64,000 bases of DNA from Pseudohalocynthiibacter aestuariivivens (GCF_011040495.1 NZ_CP049037.1:1054001-1118000), one strand, 5' to 3'; numbered from the stretch's first letter, positions 38,606 through 47,770 are shown. Numbers and translations are program-made. Notes: generated from the letters alone by a model not told the origin.

Positions 38606-39850
38606 TCAGTGCGCCACTCCTGCTGCAACAGACTCATCAATGAACCGTCCCTCGTGGAACCGCTCAAGGCCGAAGGCTTCGGTCAGGGGCGAGTGCCCGT
38701 TGGCCATCAGTTCGGCAAAGCCCCAGCCGGAACCGGGGATCGCCTTGAACCCGCCGGTGCCCCAGCCGCAGTTGATGAACATGCCGTCGACGGGCGTCTT
38801 TGATATGATGGGCGAACGGTCGCCAGTCACGTCGACGATCCCGCCCCATTGGCGCAGCATTTTTAGCCGTGCGATCATCGGGAATGTCTCAACCAAGGCG
38901 CGCACAGTTTCCTCGATATGGTGGAACGCGCCACGCTGGGTGTAATTGTTATAGCCATCAGTGCCGCCGCCGATCACCATCTCGCCCTTATCGGACTGGC
39001 TCATGTAGCCATGCACCGTGTTGGCCATCACCACCACATCCATGCACGGCTTGATCGGCTCAGAGACCAGCGCCTGAAGCGCCACGGATTCAATCGGCAG
39101 ACGGAATCCCGCCATTTCGGCCAGATGTCCGGAATGGCCCGCCACGACGACACCCAGCTTGTCACAAGCGATATCGCCGCGATTGGTGGTCACACCTGTG
39201 ACCTTGCCACCGGATTGCGAGACGCCGGTCACTTCGCATTTCTGAATAACATGCATACCCATGTCCGAGCAGGCCCGTGCATAGCCCCAAGCCACTGCAT
39301 CGTGGCGCGCCGTACCGCCGCGCGCCTGCCACAGCGCCCCCAGTACCGGATAGCGCGGCCCATCCAGATTGATGATCGGCACCAGTTCCTTGACCCGTTC
39401 AGGTCCGATGAATTCGGTCGTCACACCCTGCAAGGCATTGGCGTGTGCGGTACGCTCATATCCACGAACCTCGTGCTGGGTCTGGGCCAGCATCATTACG
39501 CCGCGTGGACTGAACATGACGTTATAGTTCAGATCCTGACTCATCGTCTCGTAGAGGCTGCGCGCCTTTTCGTAGATTGCCGCCGAAGGATCCTGCAAAT
39601 AGTTCGAACGAATGATCGTGGTGTTGCGACCCGTGTTGCCGCCACCCAGCCACCCCTTTTCGAGGATCGCCACATTGGTAATGCCGAAATTCTTGCCCAG
39701 ATAATACGCCGTAGCCAGACCATGCCCGCCGGCCCCCACGATGATCACATCGTATTTGGCGCGCGGTTCTGGCGATGCCCAGGCACGATCCCAGCCGGTA
39801 TGATAGCGCAGAGCTTCGCGGGCGACGGCAAAGGCAGAATATTTTTTCAT
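38606..39850 (-). CDS. soxB: Sarcosine oxidase beta subunit
   Basis: FAD/FMN-binding catalytic subunit, 414 aa. The start at 39850 (MKKYSAFAVAREALRY) has GAGG upstream. The FAD motif is VIIVGAGGHGLATAYYLG (about 35-52). The segment ARHDAVAW (181-188) probably includes the His that carries covalent FMN in this family. The C-terminal GWGTGGFKAIPGSG segment is typical. It is the first gene of soxB-65aa-soxD-soxA-soxG and oxidises sarcosine to glycine in betaine catabolism. Confidence 0.95.
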   Translation of the reverse strand: MKKYSAFAVAREALRYHTGWDRAWASPEPRAKYDVIIVGAGGHGLATAYYLGKNFGITNVAILEKGWLGGGNTGRNTTIIRSNYLQDPSAAIYEKARSLYETMSQDLNYNVMFSPRGVMMLAQTQHEVRGYERTAHANALQGVTTEFIGPERVKELVPIINLDGPRYPVLGALWQARGGTARHDAVAWGYARACSDMGMHVIQKCEVTGVSQSGGKVTGVTTNRGDIACDKLGVVVAGHSGHLAEMAGFRLPIESVALQALVSEPIKPCMDVVVMANTVHGYMSQSDKGEMVIGGGTDGYNNYTQRGAFHHIEETVRALVETFPMIARLKMLRQWGGIVDVTGDRSPIISKTPVDGMFINCGWGTGGFKAIPGSGWGFAELMANGHSPLTEAFGLERFHEGRFIDESVAAGVAH

Positions 39851-39935
39851 GGCAAACCTCGATTTCAGGGGATTCGTCACAGCCGATTACATTGATCGGG
39901 TATGGGGCATCTCCGCTCTGAGCCACATACATATC

Positions 39936-39991
39936 GCGACATCCGGGGCAAAAATTGCGACATTGATGACTGTGCCGACGCAGTCGCGACA
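39936..39991 (-). promoter_or_regulatory. Three TGTCGC direct half-sites upstream of soxB
   Basis: On the minus strand the hexamer TGTCGC occurs at 39991-39986, 39962-39957 and 39941-39936, all in the soxB direction; the last two are 21 bp apart, two helical turns. TGTCGC is the half-site known for AraC-family regulators with a DJ-1/GATase-like domain such as Pseudomonas ArgR, relatives of which (GbdR, SouR) control sarcosine genes. Binding here is inferred. Confidence 0.45.
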
Positions 39992-40051
39992 CCGTGCCCC
40001 TTTTTTCCTGCCCGGCACAGGGTTATGTCGTGTCAAGAACTGGGAGAGACC

Positions 40052-41278
40052 ATGATATTCTGGATCCTATCAAGCGCGTTGGCGCTGGCGGTCAGTGGCG
40101 CAATTGGCATGGCGTTGCTGCGCGGGCGTGCCGGTAGCACAGCCCCCGCAGCCTATGATATCGGCGTCTACCGTGATCAACTACGCGAGGTGGAACGCGA
40201 TCAAGCGCGTGGTGTCCTGACCCCGGCAGAGGCAGGGCGCGTGCGCACCGAGGTATCGCGCCGTATTCTGGCGGCCGATGCACAATTGCAGCAAGGCGGC
40301 GTCACTGGCGGGCAGCCCCGCGCTGCCGGTCGGGTGGTGATCGCGCTGGCAACACTGGTTCTGGTCGGTGGCTCTCTTGCGCTATATTGGCAGTTGGGCG
40401 CGCCGGGGTATACTGACTTTCCACGCGAGGCCCGCCTTGCGGCCTCTGACGCGGCGCGTGCAGACCGTCTGAGCCAGTCCGCCGCTGAGGCCCGTGCCCT
40501 GCCCGCCCCCGCTCAAGCCGCGCCCAGCCCCGAGTTCACCGCATTGATGGAGCGGCTGCGAACCGCGATGCAGGAAAATCCCGATGACCCACGCGGACTT
40601 ACACTTTTGGCGCGCAACGAGGCGCTGCTCGGCAACACCCAAGCCGCCATCGCCGCCCAAGGCCGCCTGATCGAGGTAAAGGAAGCCAGTGCCGAGGCGG
40701 ATGACTATGCCTTTCTGGCCGACTTAATGGTAACGGCCGCCGATGGGTATGTCTCGGTCGAGGCCGAGGCAGCCCTGCGCGCGGCCCTTGAACGTAATCC
40801 GTCCCATGGCGCTGCGCGCTATTACCTCGGGCTTTATCTGGCGCAGGTTGACCGCCCGGATACGGCCTTTCGTCTGTGGCAAGAATTGCTGACAGACAGC
40901 GCGCCAGACTCCCCTTGGGTGCCTCTGGTACGGCAGGGCCTGCCCGATCTGGCCTCTATGGCGGGCGTAAAATATCAGTTGCCGCCGCTCCCCGATACGC
41001 CCGGCCCCAGCGCCGCCGATGTTGAGGCGGCCAGCGATATGACCGCAGCTGACAGGATGGAAATGATCCAAGGTATGGTTTCACAACTCTCTGAACGGCT
41101 TGCCAGCGAAGGCGGCACAGCTGCCGAATGGGCACGGCTGATCGGCGCTTACGGCGTATTGGGTGAAACCGAGCGCGCGGCGGCCATCTGGAAGGAGGCC
41201 AATCAGGTCTTTGCCGATCGCCCTGAGGCGCTAGAGGTGGTACGTGCCGGTGCCATTCGCGCCGGGGTGACAGAATGA
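40052..41278 (+). CDS. ccmI: Cytochrome c biogenesis protein CcmI
   Basis: Inner-membrane chaperone for apocytochrome c, 408 aa. The start at 40052 has GGGAGA upstream. Two transmembrane helices (about 2-20 and 95-113) flank a coiled segment (YRDQLREVERDQARGVLTPAEAGRVRTEV). A large periplasmic TPR domain follows (NPDDPRGLTLLARNEALLGNTQAA). It delivers haem-binding apoproteins for ligation, which fits the need for c-type NorC in this window. Its stop overlaps the ruvX start (ATGA). Confidence 0.93.
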   Translation: MIFWILSSALALAVSGAIGMALLRGRAGSTAPAAYDIGVYRDQLREVERDQARGVLTPAEAGRVRTEVSRRILAADAQLQQGGVTGGQPRAAGRVVIALATLVLVGGSLALYWQLGAPGYTDFPREARLAASDAARADRLSQSAAEARALPAPAQAAPSPEFTALMERLRTAMQENPDDPRGLTLLARNEALLGNTQAAIAAQGRLIEVKEASAEADDYAFLADLMVTAADGYVSVEAEAALRAALERNPSHGAARYYLGLYLAQVDRPDTAFRLWQELLTDSAPDSPWVPLVRQGLPDLASMAGVKYQLPPLPDTPGPSAADVEAASDMTAADRMEMIQGMVSQLSERLASEGGTAAEWARLIGAYGVLGETERAAAIWKEANQVFADRPEALEVVRAGAIRAGVTE

Positions 41279-41751
41279 TCTGCGAGGATATCACCGATTT
41301 CGCAGCTGCCGTCCTCCCGATGCGGGCGGTTATTGGCCTTGATCTGGGGGACAAAACGATCGGTGTCGCCTTGTCGGACCGGTTGCTGTCGGTTGCCAGC
41401 CCGTTTGAAACGATACGACGGAAAAAATTCGGTCTCGACGCCGCGCGATTGCTTGAGATCGCCGCAGCGCGCGAAGTGGGCGGTATCATCCTTGGCTTGC
41501 CACGCAACATGGATGGGTCCGAGGGGCCGCGCTGCCAGTCGACTCGCGCCTTTGCACGCAACCTGACGCGGTTGACCAAATTGCCCATCGGCTATTGGGA
41601 CGAACGCCTGTCGACTGTCGCCGCCGAAAGAGCGCTGCTGGAGGCGGATGCGTCACGCAAACGTCGCGCAGAGGTGATCGACAACATCGCCGCTTCCTAT
41701 ATCCTTCAAGGTGTGCTGGACCGATTGCGCCACATGAGGAGCGAGCCGTGA
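41275..41751 (+). CDS. ruvX: Putative Holliday junction resolvase / pre-16S rRNA nuclease RuvX (YqgF)
   Basis: RNase H-fold nuclease of 158 aa. The N-terminal IGLDLGDKTIGVALSD motif carries the first acidic residue, the GLPRNMDGSEGPR motif follows, and YWDERLSTVAAE holds another acidic residue. It acts in 5' processing of 16S rRNA. The start overlaps ccmI by 4 bp and the end overlaps the next gene by 4 bp, so the three are translationally coupled. Confidence 0.93.
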   Translation: MICEDITDFAAAVLPMRAVIGLDLGDKTIGVALSDRLLSVASPFETIRRKKFGLDAARLLEIAAAREVGGIILGLPRNMDGSEGPRCQSTRAFARNLTRLTKLPIGYWDERLSTVAAERALLEADASRKRRAEVIDNIAASYILQGVLDRLRHMRSEP

Positions 41752-42014
41752 GTGATGACATGAGTAACAATACCGAAGCGGCAAAAATCTGGAGCCGCGA
41801 CGAAGTCAAAAGCCCCTGTATTCGCATCTGCGTGGTTCATCCAGAGGCCCGCATTTGCACCGGCTGCAACCGAACCACCGACGAAATCAGCCGCTGGTCC
41901 CGCATGACCGATGACGAACGCGCGCGGATCAACGCCGAATTGCCGGGGCGCACGGCGCTGTTGCGCAAGCGCCGGGGCGGCAGGGCCGCACGGCTGGCAG
42001 CGCGGGATGAATAG
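41748..42014 (+). CDS. DUF1289 Cys-motif protein
   Basis: An 88-aa protein. The GTG at 41748 is preferred because AGGAG lies seven bases upstream and it forms GTGA with the ruvX stop; the ATG at 41760 is an alternative. The DUF1289 signature SPCIRICVVHPEARICTGC has four spaced cysteines, probably a metal site. It is followed by CNRTTDEISRWSRM and a basic C-terminus. Function unknown. Confidence 0.88.
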   Translation: MSDDMSNNTEAAKIWSRDEVKSPCIRICVVHPEARICTGCNRTTDEISRWSRMTDDERARINAELPGRTALLRKRRGGRAARLAARDE

Positions 42015-42068
42015 GCGCGAACATCTCACGCGGGCACAAGCCACTCGGCCCATGCGAACCGAACGCGT

Positions 42069-42857
42069 TTAGGGCAGCGTCAACCAGCCGTCATCCAAAT
42101 CCGGCAACTCCGGTCGAAAATATGCAATCATCCGCCCTTCTTCAGGCGCGGCAGCACCCTCTGCCCAGCGGGCGACCCCATGCACCGCCAAACGATGCAC
42201 CAGCGTCGCCTCACCGGGTTTGGCTGGCAGTTCTATGCGGCGGCAGATTTCAAAAACCTGCGCACGGGTATAGGTATAAATTTCGGTCAAATCGACCTCT
42301 CCCCACTGCATGGGCGGCGTATCCCGCAGCGCACGGGCAAACGCGGCGCGCATGATCTCGTGGCTGCCCTCCCAGACGACCAGCGGGCTGGCGTCCGGAC
42401 TGGCATGTGTGAGGGGCAGCCCCAGAATATAGGCGTGTCGCTCTTTCAGCATCCGTTGACGCGCGGAGCCGACCGCCAGCAATCCGTCGACATGCGCCGC
42501 ATCGCGCCGCAATCGGTAACGAAACGCCCCGTCGCCCTCGCCTTTGCGCGGCTTCGGATAGCCCGGATAGGTGATCGACACCTGCCCGCGGTGCAGCGGT
42601 AACACACCGTAAATATCAGTTGCCTGATCGTAGGCGGCCCCGGTCAGCCGGCCAGAAACACCCACTGATCCATCCGACATATTGGGCAGCGTATCTACGC
42701 CGACAAACCAAGTTCCACCACATTGCAGCCACTCGGACTGCGCAGCCGGGGCAGCGACCTCAGGCAATGCGGCAGCCCGCGCCGCGGCAGCCCATTCAGC
42801 GACGTCAGGCGAATAGGCGAAATGCGCCCAGCCCCGCCGCAGGAACTCCGCTACCAT
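42069..42857 (-). CDS. Possible 2-oxoglutarate/Fe(II) oxygenase-like protein
   Basis: A 262-aa protein I cannot assign to a named family. An HVD triad segment (RDAAHVDGLLAVG, about 119-131) and a distal HRLAVHGVARW (about 222-232) fit the HxD...H...R pattern of phytanoyl-CoA-type oxygenases, with the expected spacing of about 100 residues. Its ATG overlaps the stop of the upstream TSUP gene by 7 bp, so they are coupled. Substrate unknown; the catalytic assignment is inference from a motif. Confidence 0.6.
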   Translation of the reverse strand: MVAEFLRRGWAHFAYSPDVAEWAAAARAAALPEVAAPAAQSEWLQCGGTWFVGVDTLPNMSDGSVGVSGRLTGAAYDQATDIYGVLPLHRGQVSITYPGYPKPRKGEGDGAFRYRLRRDAAHVDGLLAVGSARQRMLKERHAYILGLPLTHASPDASPLVVWEGSHEIMRAAFARALRDTPPMQWGEVDLTEIYTYTRAQVFEICRRIELPAKPGEATLVHRLAVHGVARWAEGAAAPEEGRMIAYFRPELPDLDDGWLTLP

Positions 42858-43675
42858 CCCAACGCTTTGCGCAGCATGTTCAAGGCGACCAGTATCAAAA
42901 ACATCCCAAACGCCCGTTTCAGCGGCTTTGGGTCCATCGCATGTGCCAGTCTCACCCCAATCGGGGCTGTCACCAGCGTCATTGCGATCACGATGGCAAA
43001 AGCCGCAAGATTCACCGCACCAATGGTCAGCGGAGGGCGATTTTCCGGCGCGATGTCGAACAACAGAAAACCCGCCACCGACGGCACGGCGATGGTCACG
43101 CCAAAGCCCGCCGCCGTGGCAACCGCCCGGTGAATCGGCACGGCATGAAGAGCCATCATCGGCACACCAAAGCTGCCACCGCCAATCCCCATCAGAACCG
43201 ACAGGAACCCCACCGCAGGCGATAGCCCCGCGCGTCGCAAACCAGTCGGCATTGCATCAGCAACCCGCCATTCGGATCGACCGAATGCCATGTAGAGCCC
43301 GATAACCAGCGCCAGAATGCCAAAGATCGCCTGTAGCGTTCCGGACCGTAGCCCCGCCGCGGCCATGACGCCCAGAATTGCACCGATCACGATCCCCGGC
43401 GCCCAGCCGCGCAGAATGACCCAATCCACCGCGCCTTTCTTGTTGTGACTCAGAACCGAACGGAGCGATGTCACGATGATCGTCGCCAGAGAGGTTGCCA
43501 GACACATCTGCATCAGTTGCGGGCCATCATACCCAAGTGTCTGAAACGCGTAAAAGAACGCAGGCACCAGAATGATGCCGCCGCCGACGCCCAATAGCCC
43601 CGCCAACACCCCTGCAAAAGCTCCGATGACCATAAGCATCGCGCCCATGCTTAGCAGCAACGTCATGTCCATCAT
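42851..43675 (-). CDS. TSUP/TauE-SafE family membrane transporter
   Basis: Integral membrane protein, 274 aa, with about eight helices. The Gly-rich first motif is GVLAGLLGVGGGIILVPAFF and the second repeat is SVLMGIGGGSFGVPMM. Family members export sulfite, sulfoacetate or related organosulfur anions. The partner oxygenase-like gene overlaps its 3' end, which might link it to sulfonate metabolism, but that is a guess. Confidence 0.9.
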   Translation of the reverse strand: MMDMTLLLSMGAMLMVIGAFAGVLAGLLGVGGGIILVPAFFYAFQTLGYDGPQLMQMCLATSLATIIVTSLRSVLSHNKKGAVDWVILRGWAPGIVIGAILGVMAAAGLRSGTLQAIFGILALVIGLYMAFGRSEWRVADAMPTGLRRAGLSPAVGFLSVLMGIGGGSFGVPMMALHAVPIHRAVATAAGFGVTIAVPSVAGFLLFDIAPENRPPLTIGAVNLAAFAIVIAMTLVTAPIGVRLAHAMDPKPLKRAFGMFLILVALNMLRKALGW

Positions 43676-43736
43676 TCGGTAATCCCTCTAGCTATACCGC
43701 GTTAGACCGGGAAATAGACCATGCAGCAATGGGATT

Positions 43737-44735
43737 CTACGCCGCACGCAACGCGGTCACGTGCTGCAACGCCGCCTCGACCAGTTCTGGCCCGGCGCCG
43801 GGCTTTGACACGCCCTCGGACAATGCACGCCGCCATCCCCGTGCGCCGGGTCGCCCGGCAAAGAGACCCAGCATATGCCGCGTTACCTGATGCAGCCGCC
43901 CGCCCGCCGCCATATGCGCCTCAATATAGGGCAGCATTTCGCACACGGCAGATTCAGCAGTGGTATCAGGTGTTTTGGCGCCGAATATCCGCCGGTCAGC
44001 CGCGCACAACATGTCTGCAGGTTGGTGATAGGCCGCCCGGCCGATCATCACGCCATCCAGCCCGGCCTCCAAAAATGCCGCGGCTTGATCAAGGCTGTTG
44101 ATCCCGCCGTTGACGGATAAATGCAGCGCCGGGAAGAGCTGTTTCATCTGCAGGACCAGCGGATAGTTCAGCGGCGGGATGTCGCGGTTTTCCTTTGGGC
44201 TCAGCCCGTCCAGCCACGCCATGCGGGCATGAATAGCAAACCGCTCCACCCCCACAGCGCCGACCTGCGCGATAAATTCCGGCAGGATATCTTCGGGCAC
44301 CTGATCATCAACGCCAATCCGGCATTTGACCGTTACTTCCACATCCACTGCCTCGATCATCGCGGCACAGCATTCCGCCACCAGCGCAGGTGATTTCATC
44401 AAGACAGCCCCGAATGTGCCCGACTGAACACGGTCCGACGGGCATCCGACATTCAGGTTGATCTCGGCATAGCCAGCGTCCTGCCCCAATCGCGCGGCCA
44501 CTGCCAACTCGCTTGGGTTGGAACCGCCCAATTGCAACGCTACAGGTTGCTCGCGCGCGGAATGGTCCAGCAAATGCAGGGCGCCCCCCCGCACCAGCGC
44601 AGGGGCTGTCACCATTTCGGTATAAAGTAGCGCCTCACGCGTCAGCAGCCGATGCAGCACCCGGCAATGCCGGTCTGTCCAGTCCATCATCGGGGCAACG
44701 CTGAGGCGTGCGTTTCTCTTGGGATCTGATTTCAT
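43737..44735 (-). CDS. dusA: tRNA-dihydrouridine(20/20a) synthase DusA
   Basis: FMN enzyme of 332 aa that reduces uridines 20/20a in tRNA. The start MKSDPKRNARLSVAPMMDWTDRH at 44735 is preferred. Motifs are APMMDWTDRHCR at the N-terminus, NLNVGCPSDRVQSGTFG containing the catalytic Cys (about residue 100), KCRIGVD and the FMN phosphate site VMIGRAAY. The length is normal for DusA. In-frame ATGs at 44762 and 44792 would add up to 19 residues with no family match. Confidence 0.94.
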   Translation of the reverse strand: MKSDPKRNARLSVAPMMDWTDRHCRVLHRLLTREALLYTEMVTAPALVRGGALHLLDHSAREQPVALQLGGSNPSELAVAARLGQDAGYAEINLNVGCPSDRVQSGTFGAVLMKSPALVAECCAAMIEAVDVEVTVKCRIGVDDQVPEDILPEFIAQVGAVGVERFAIHARMAWLDGLSPKENRDIPPLNYPLVLQMKQLFPALHLSVNGGINSLDQAAAFLEAGLDGVMIGRAAYHQPADMLCAADRRIFGAKTPDTTAESAVCEMLPYIEAHMAAGGRLHQVTRHMLGLFAGRPGARGWRRALSEGVSKPGAGPELVEAALQHVTALRAA

Positions 44736-45001
44736 CTGCTTGCCATTCTCACCGGGACACATATGGATCGGCGGATTTTCCGGAGGTTTCAACCGCCATC
44801 ATACGGATTCACTTTCTCCAAAACAGACCCGGTTTCCGATTCTGTCTCCGGTAAGAGCCCTAACCATCGGCGCTGCTGCTGACCAGATCGGAATGTTAGG
44901 GTCGCCAGAGCGTATCTTCGCAGCCCCAACGCCTCAGGTTCTCCCCGGCAACTTAAGATTGTTCGCTCCTCTCTTTCGATGGAACGGCGCGATTGGCATC
45001 G

Positions 45002-46198
45002 CTACTGGGCTCCACCCGATGGCTTGCGCCGCGAAACATTTGGTGTCGCAAGCCACGGACCGATGCGCAACACCAGCACCGCAAAGGCCGCTGTCCAGCA
45101 TACCGCTGACAACCCGACGCCATTTACCCCGGACAAAAGAGCAGTGCCATCTGCGGCCCGCAAAACCGCTGATACCATCAGCAGCGCAAAGGCGATTGTC
45201 AGCATTGGCCCGGCGACCAGATCGCGCCCCGTATGGCCCAACGTCGCCCGCATCATCACCGCGACGGTCATCCCGCCGACGGCCCCGATGCCGAACAGAT
45301 GCGCGCCGACCGCTGGCGATACGATGCCCAGCGCGCCCCCAGCAATCCCGAGGAACCCGGCGGGTATCAAAAGATATGCCACATGCAACATCACCAACAG
45401 CGGCGAACGCCATGTTGCCATCCCCTGCCAGCGTAGCAATCGTATGACTTGGACACCGGCAGCCGCCGATGCGGATGCTGCATTCACGATGCTGAACGGC
45501 GCGGCGACCCAAATCAACAACGCCAGAACACTGACCAGCAATGTCAGCCCGTCGAACCGGTTAAACGGAACCGGCAGCCCTGTGGCGCCACGCTTTACCA
45601 ACCAGTTGCGCGTGAAGCTGGGGACGACGCGTCCGCCAATCAGCATGATGAGAAAGATCAACAGCGCGATGCCCGCGCGGCGACTGACATCTGCGCCGCC
45701 CTGCGTCATCGCCTCTATATGAAATGCCAGATTGGCCAACCACAGCAATGTCACCGGGATCAATACCTTGAGGTTACGCCAGTTCTTGCCTGCGATGATT
45801 TCGCGGGCGATCATCCCCGCCACGGCCACCAGAAACAGTTGATCAATGGCGGCGACTCCGATTGGGCCAAGGCCTGTTGCCCCGGCCAAGGCAAGCCGCC
45901 CGGCGATCCATATCGCCAACAGCGCAGCCAACGGCCAACCTTGCGCAGGCAAGCGGCCCGTCCAGTTTGGCACTGCTGTAAACAGGAACCCGGCGATGAC
46001 AGCCGCGCCATACCCGAAAACCATCTCGTGGATATGCCAGTCCGTCGGCGAAAATGTACTGCTAAGCACGACATCCCCCCGCCACACCAACCACCATACC
46101 GGCACGACAAGCAGGGCGAATAACGTCGCAGACAGGAAAAATGGCCTAAAGCCATAAGAAAACAGGGCGGGGCCAGAATACTTGGTACGGGCAGACAT
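45002..46198 (-). CDS. nnrS: NnrS family haem-copper membrane protein
   Basis: Integral membrane protein, 398 aa, about twelve helices, starting MSARTKYSGPALFSYGFRPFF with GGAGA upstream. Family features are FSYGFRPFFL, the WHIHEMVFGYGAAVIAGF segment with likely metal or haem His ligands, and GGRVVPSFTRNWL. NnrS relieves nitrosative stress and aids NO metabolism in denitrifiers. It is downstream of pseudoazurin on the same strand and probably read from the same promoter. Confidence 0.92.
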   Translation of the reverse strand: MSARTKYSGPALFSYGFRPFFLSATLFALLVVPVWWLVWRGDVVLSSTFSPTDWHIHEMVFGYGAAVIAGFLFTAVPNWTGRLPAQGWPLAALLAIWIAGRLALAGATGLGPIGVAAIDQLFLVAVAGMIAREIIAGKNWRNLKVLIPVTLLWLANLAFHIEAMTQGGADVSRRAGIALLIFLIMLIGGRVVPSFTRNWLVKRGATGLPVPFNRFDGLTLLVSVLALLIWVAAPFSIVNAASASAAAGVQVIRLLRWQGMATWRSPLLVMLHVAYLLIPAGFLGIAGGALGIVSPAVGAHLFGIGAVGGMTVAVMMRATLGHTGRDLVAGPMLTIAFALLMVSAVLRAADGTALLSGVNGVGLSAVCWTAAFAVLVLRIGPWLATPNVSRRKPSGGAQ

Positions 46199-46224
46199 GT
46201 CGTATCTCCAGATTTGAACGCGCT

Positions 46225-46249
46225 GGGGCGGCGCCATTGGCACCGCCCC
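46225..46249 (-). terminator. GC-rich hairpin between pseudoazurin and nnrS
   Basis: Stem GGGGCGG/CCGCCCC extended with one mismatch around an ATT-type loop. There is no T-tract in the minus direction (the tail is CAGCGCG), so it is more likely a 3' mRNA-protecting or partial-stop hairpin that lets pseudoazurin exceed nnrS. Confidence 0.5.
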
Positions 46250-46277
46250 AAAAGGTCACGCGACGTGGGACGGTACG

Positions 46278-46706
46278 TCACTCAACCTGTTCGAACAGGT
46301 CCGACATGCGCGACTTGGCTTTCCCCTTCTGCTTTACGGCAGCCGCTTCATCCAGATTGGCAGCCTCACCCACCTGAATCAAAGCAACCATGCCCATGGC
46401 GTAGTGCGGTGTACATTTGATGCCGTAGACACCTTCCTTTTCGACAGTCAGATCAAATTCCTTGTTGAACTTGGTCTTGAAGGATTCGACCCCCTCGGGA
46501 AGCATCCCATCAATGCTCTCGACGTTGTGCCCCTTGTCTGTGGGGAGGAACCGGATCACATCGCCGGGCTGCGCTTTTACAAATGCTGGTTCGAATACCA
46601 TTACACCCGCATCTCCGCGGTTCTTCATATGAACCTCAAAAGTCTCGGCATTCGCAGTCACTGCGATCAGAGCGAGGGCGGCGGTCATCATCATTGTCTT
46701 GAGCAT
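46278..46706 (-). CDS. paz: Pseudoazurin
   Basis: Periplasmic type 1 blue copper protein, 142 aa with a 20-residue signal peptide ([20 protein letters not shown]). Copper ligands are H60, C98, H101 and M106 ([10 protein letters not shown]), equal to H40/C78/H81/M86 in the mature numbering of known pseudoazurins. It donates electrons to nitrite reductase NirK. AAAGGA precedes the start at 46706. It is divergent from the NnrR-type regulator. The C-terminus carries a Lys-rich tail, [16 protein letters not shown]. Confidence 0.95.
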   Translation of the reverse strand: MLKTMMMTAALALIAVTANAETFEVHMKNRGDAGVMVFEPAFVKAQPGDVIRFLPTDKGHNVESIDGMLPEGVESFKTKFNKEFDLTVEKEGVYGIKCTPHYAMGMVALIQVGEAANLDEAAAVKQKGKAKSRMSDLFEQVE

Positions 46707-46777
46707 TGGAGCATCCTTTCTTAGTGATCCAACTGTTTCGTCTGACGCTGATATGAGGTATGCCCCGCCTCGAAACA

Positions 46778-46791
46778 TTGCTCTGAAACAA
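46778..46791 (-). promoter_or_regulatory. Degenerate Fnr/NnrR-type site between pseudoazurin and the regulator gene
   Basis: TTGCT-CTGA-AACAA keeps the TTG...CAA ends and 4-bp spacer of Crp/Fnr-family sites. Its centre at 46784.5 would place a class II start about 37 bp before the pseudoazurin ATG, matching the geometry of the nirK and norC sites. It also lies just before the preferred GTG of the regulator gene. Confidence 0.45.
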
Positions 46792-46806
46792 ACTTCCGAG
46801 ATATTC

Positions 46807-47502
46807 GTGCCCAAGCTAGACGAAAGCCTTCTGACCGGCCTGCCCCCCTTCAGCCTGCTGGAGCGGACGCAGATTCGCGAAATCCTCGGTCTGGCAACGC
46901 CGCGTCGGTTCGACGAAGGCACTGCCATTTTCAGTGAGGGCTTTGCAGCCGATCACTTTTTCCTGCTGCTGGACGGCTACCTTCGCGTGGTGCGCACGAC
47001 ACCGGGCGGCGATCAGATCATCGTGCTGCATATCTCTCCGGGGCAGTTGTTCGGTATTGCACCCGCGCTACAGCGTGACACCTATCCCGCCACCGCCATC
47101 GCTGCGGCAGAATCGATCGCCCTGTCTTGGCCCGCTCGCTTGTGGCCAGAATTCACCGCAAAGTATCAAGGCTTTGCCAGCGAAAGCTTCAAGACGGTCG
47201 GCCAGCGTCTTGGCCAAATTCAGGACACCCTGACCGAGATGGCGACGCAGGCCGTCGAAAAACGGGTTGCCGCCGCAGTCCTAAGGATGGTGAACCAAAG
47301 CGGACGCAAGACGGATCAGGGGATCGAGATCGCCTTTCCGATTACCCGGCAAAACATTTCAGACATGACCGGAACAACGCTGCACACGGTCAGTCGTCTG
47401 CTGTCTGCGTGGGAAAAGGACGGGATCGTGCGGTCAACGCGCAAGCACATCGTCGTCACCGACCCGCACAGGCTTGTCCTGATCAGCGACGCGCAGGGCT
47501 AG
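46807..47502 (+). CDS. nnrR: NnrR/Dnr-type Crp/Fnr family NO-responsive regulator
   Basis: Transcription activator of 231 aa from the GTG at 46807, the usual NnrR length; a longer form from the ATG at 46753 would add 18 residues and would engulf the putative operator. The cyclic-nucleotide-binding-like domain covers about 20-140. The C-terminal HTH recognition helix is [19 protein letters not shown], with His in place of the Glu of Fnr, the pattern of NnrR proteins that read TTGCG half-sites. There is no N-terminal Fnr cysteine cluster, consistent with haem-based NO sensing. It likely controls nir and nor here. Confidence 0.85.
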   Translation: MPKLDESLLTGLPPFSLLERTQIREILGLATPRRFDEGTAIFSEGFAADHFFLLLDGYLRVVRTTPGGDQIIVLHISPGQLFGIAPALQRDTYPATAIAAAESIALSWPARLWPEFTAKYQGFASESFKTVGQRLGQIQDTLTEMATQAVEKRVAAAVLRMVNQSGRKTDQGIEIAFPITRQNISDMTGTTLHTVSRLLSAWEKDGIVRSTRKHIVVTDPHRLVLISDAQG

Positions 47503-47720
47503 GACGCTTTCGCGGCGCTTATCGCGGCTCTCAGTTCTTCGCGAAACTCATCCTCGTCCAGATCATATTCCACACAGGCATCCGTAATCGCGTGAAACGG
47601 CGCAATCGGGCAGCCCGGACACAGCATCCGGCGTTCCAGAAATGGGGCGATTGCCTCGGGCCATTCTGCGAACAGCACTGACAGCGGCAAATCCGGATCG
47701 TCGAAATCGGGACGTCGCAT
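47499..47720 (-). CDS. DUF1858 domain small protein
   Basis: A 73-aa protein, MRRPDFDDPDLPLSVLF, with AGGAG six bases before the ATG at 47720. The CPGCPIAPFHAITDACVEYDLD segment is the DUF1858 signature with paired cysteines, often found beside nitrate/NO genes and as a domain in hybrid-cluster-type proteins. Its TAG overlaps the regulator's TAG as a palindromic CTAG. It shares the divergent promoter region with norC and so probably the NnrR site. Confidence 0.85.
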   Translation of the reverse strand: MRRPDFDDPDLPLSVLFAEWPEAIAPFLERRMLCPGCPIAPFHAITDACVEYDLDEDEFREELRAAISAAKAS

Positions 47721-47770
47721 GATGATCTCCTTGCACAGAGCCATCTTGCTGCGATGTTTCTGCGGCTTCT

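Noticed and set aside
44736..45001. Gap between dusA and nnrS checked for a tRNA or small RNA
   Set aside because: No cloverleaf or strong hairpin could be drawn by eye; left unannotated.
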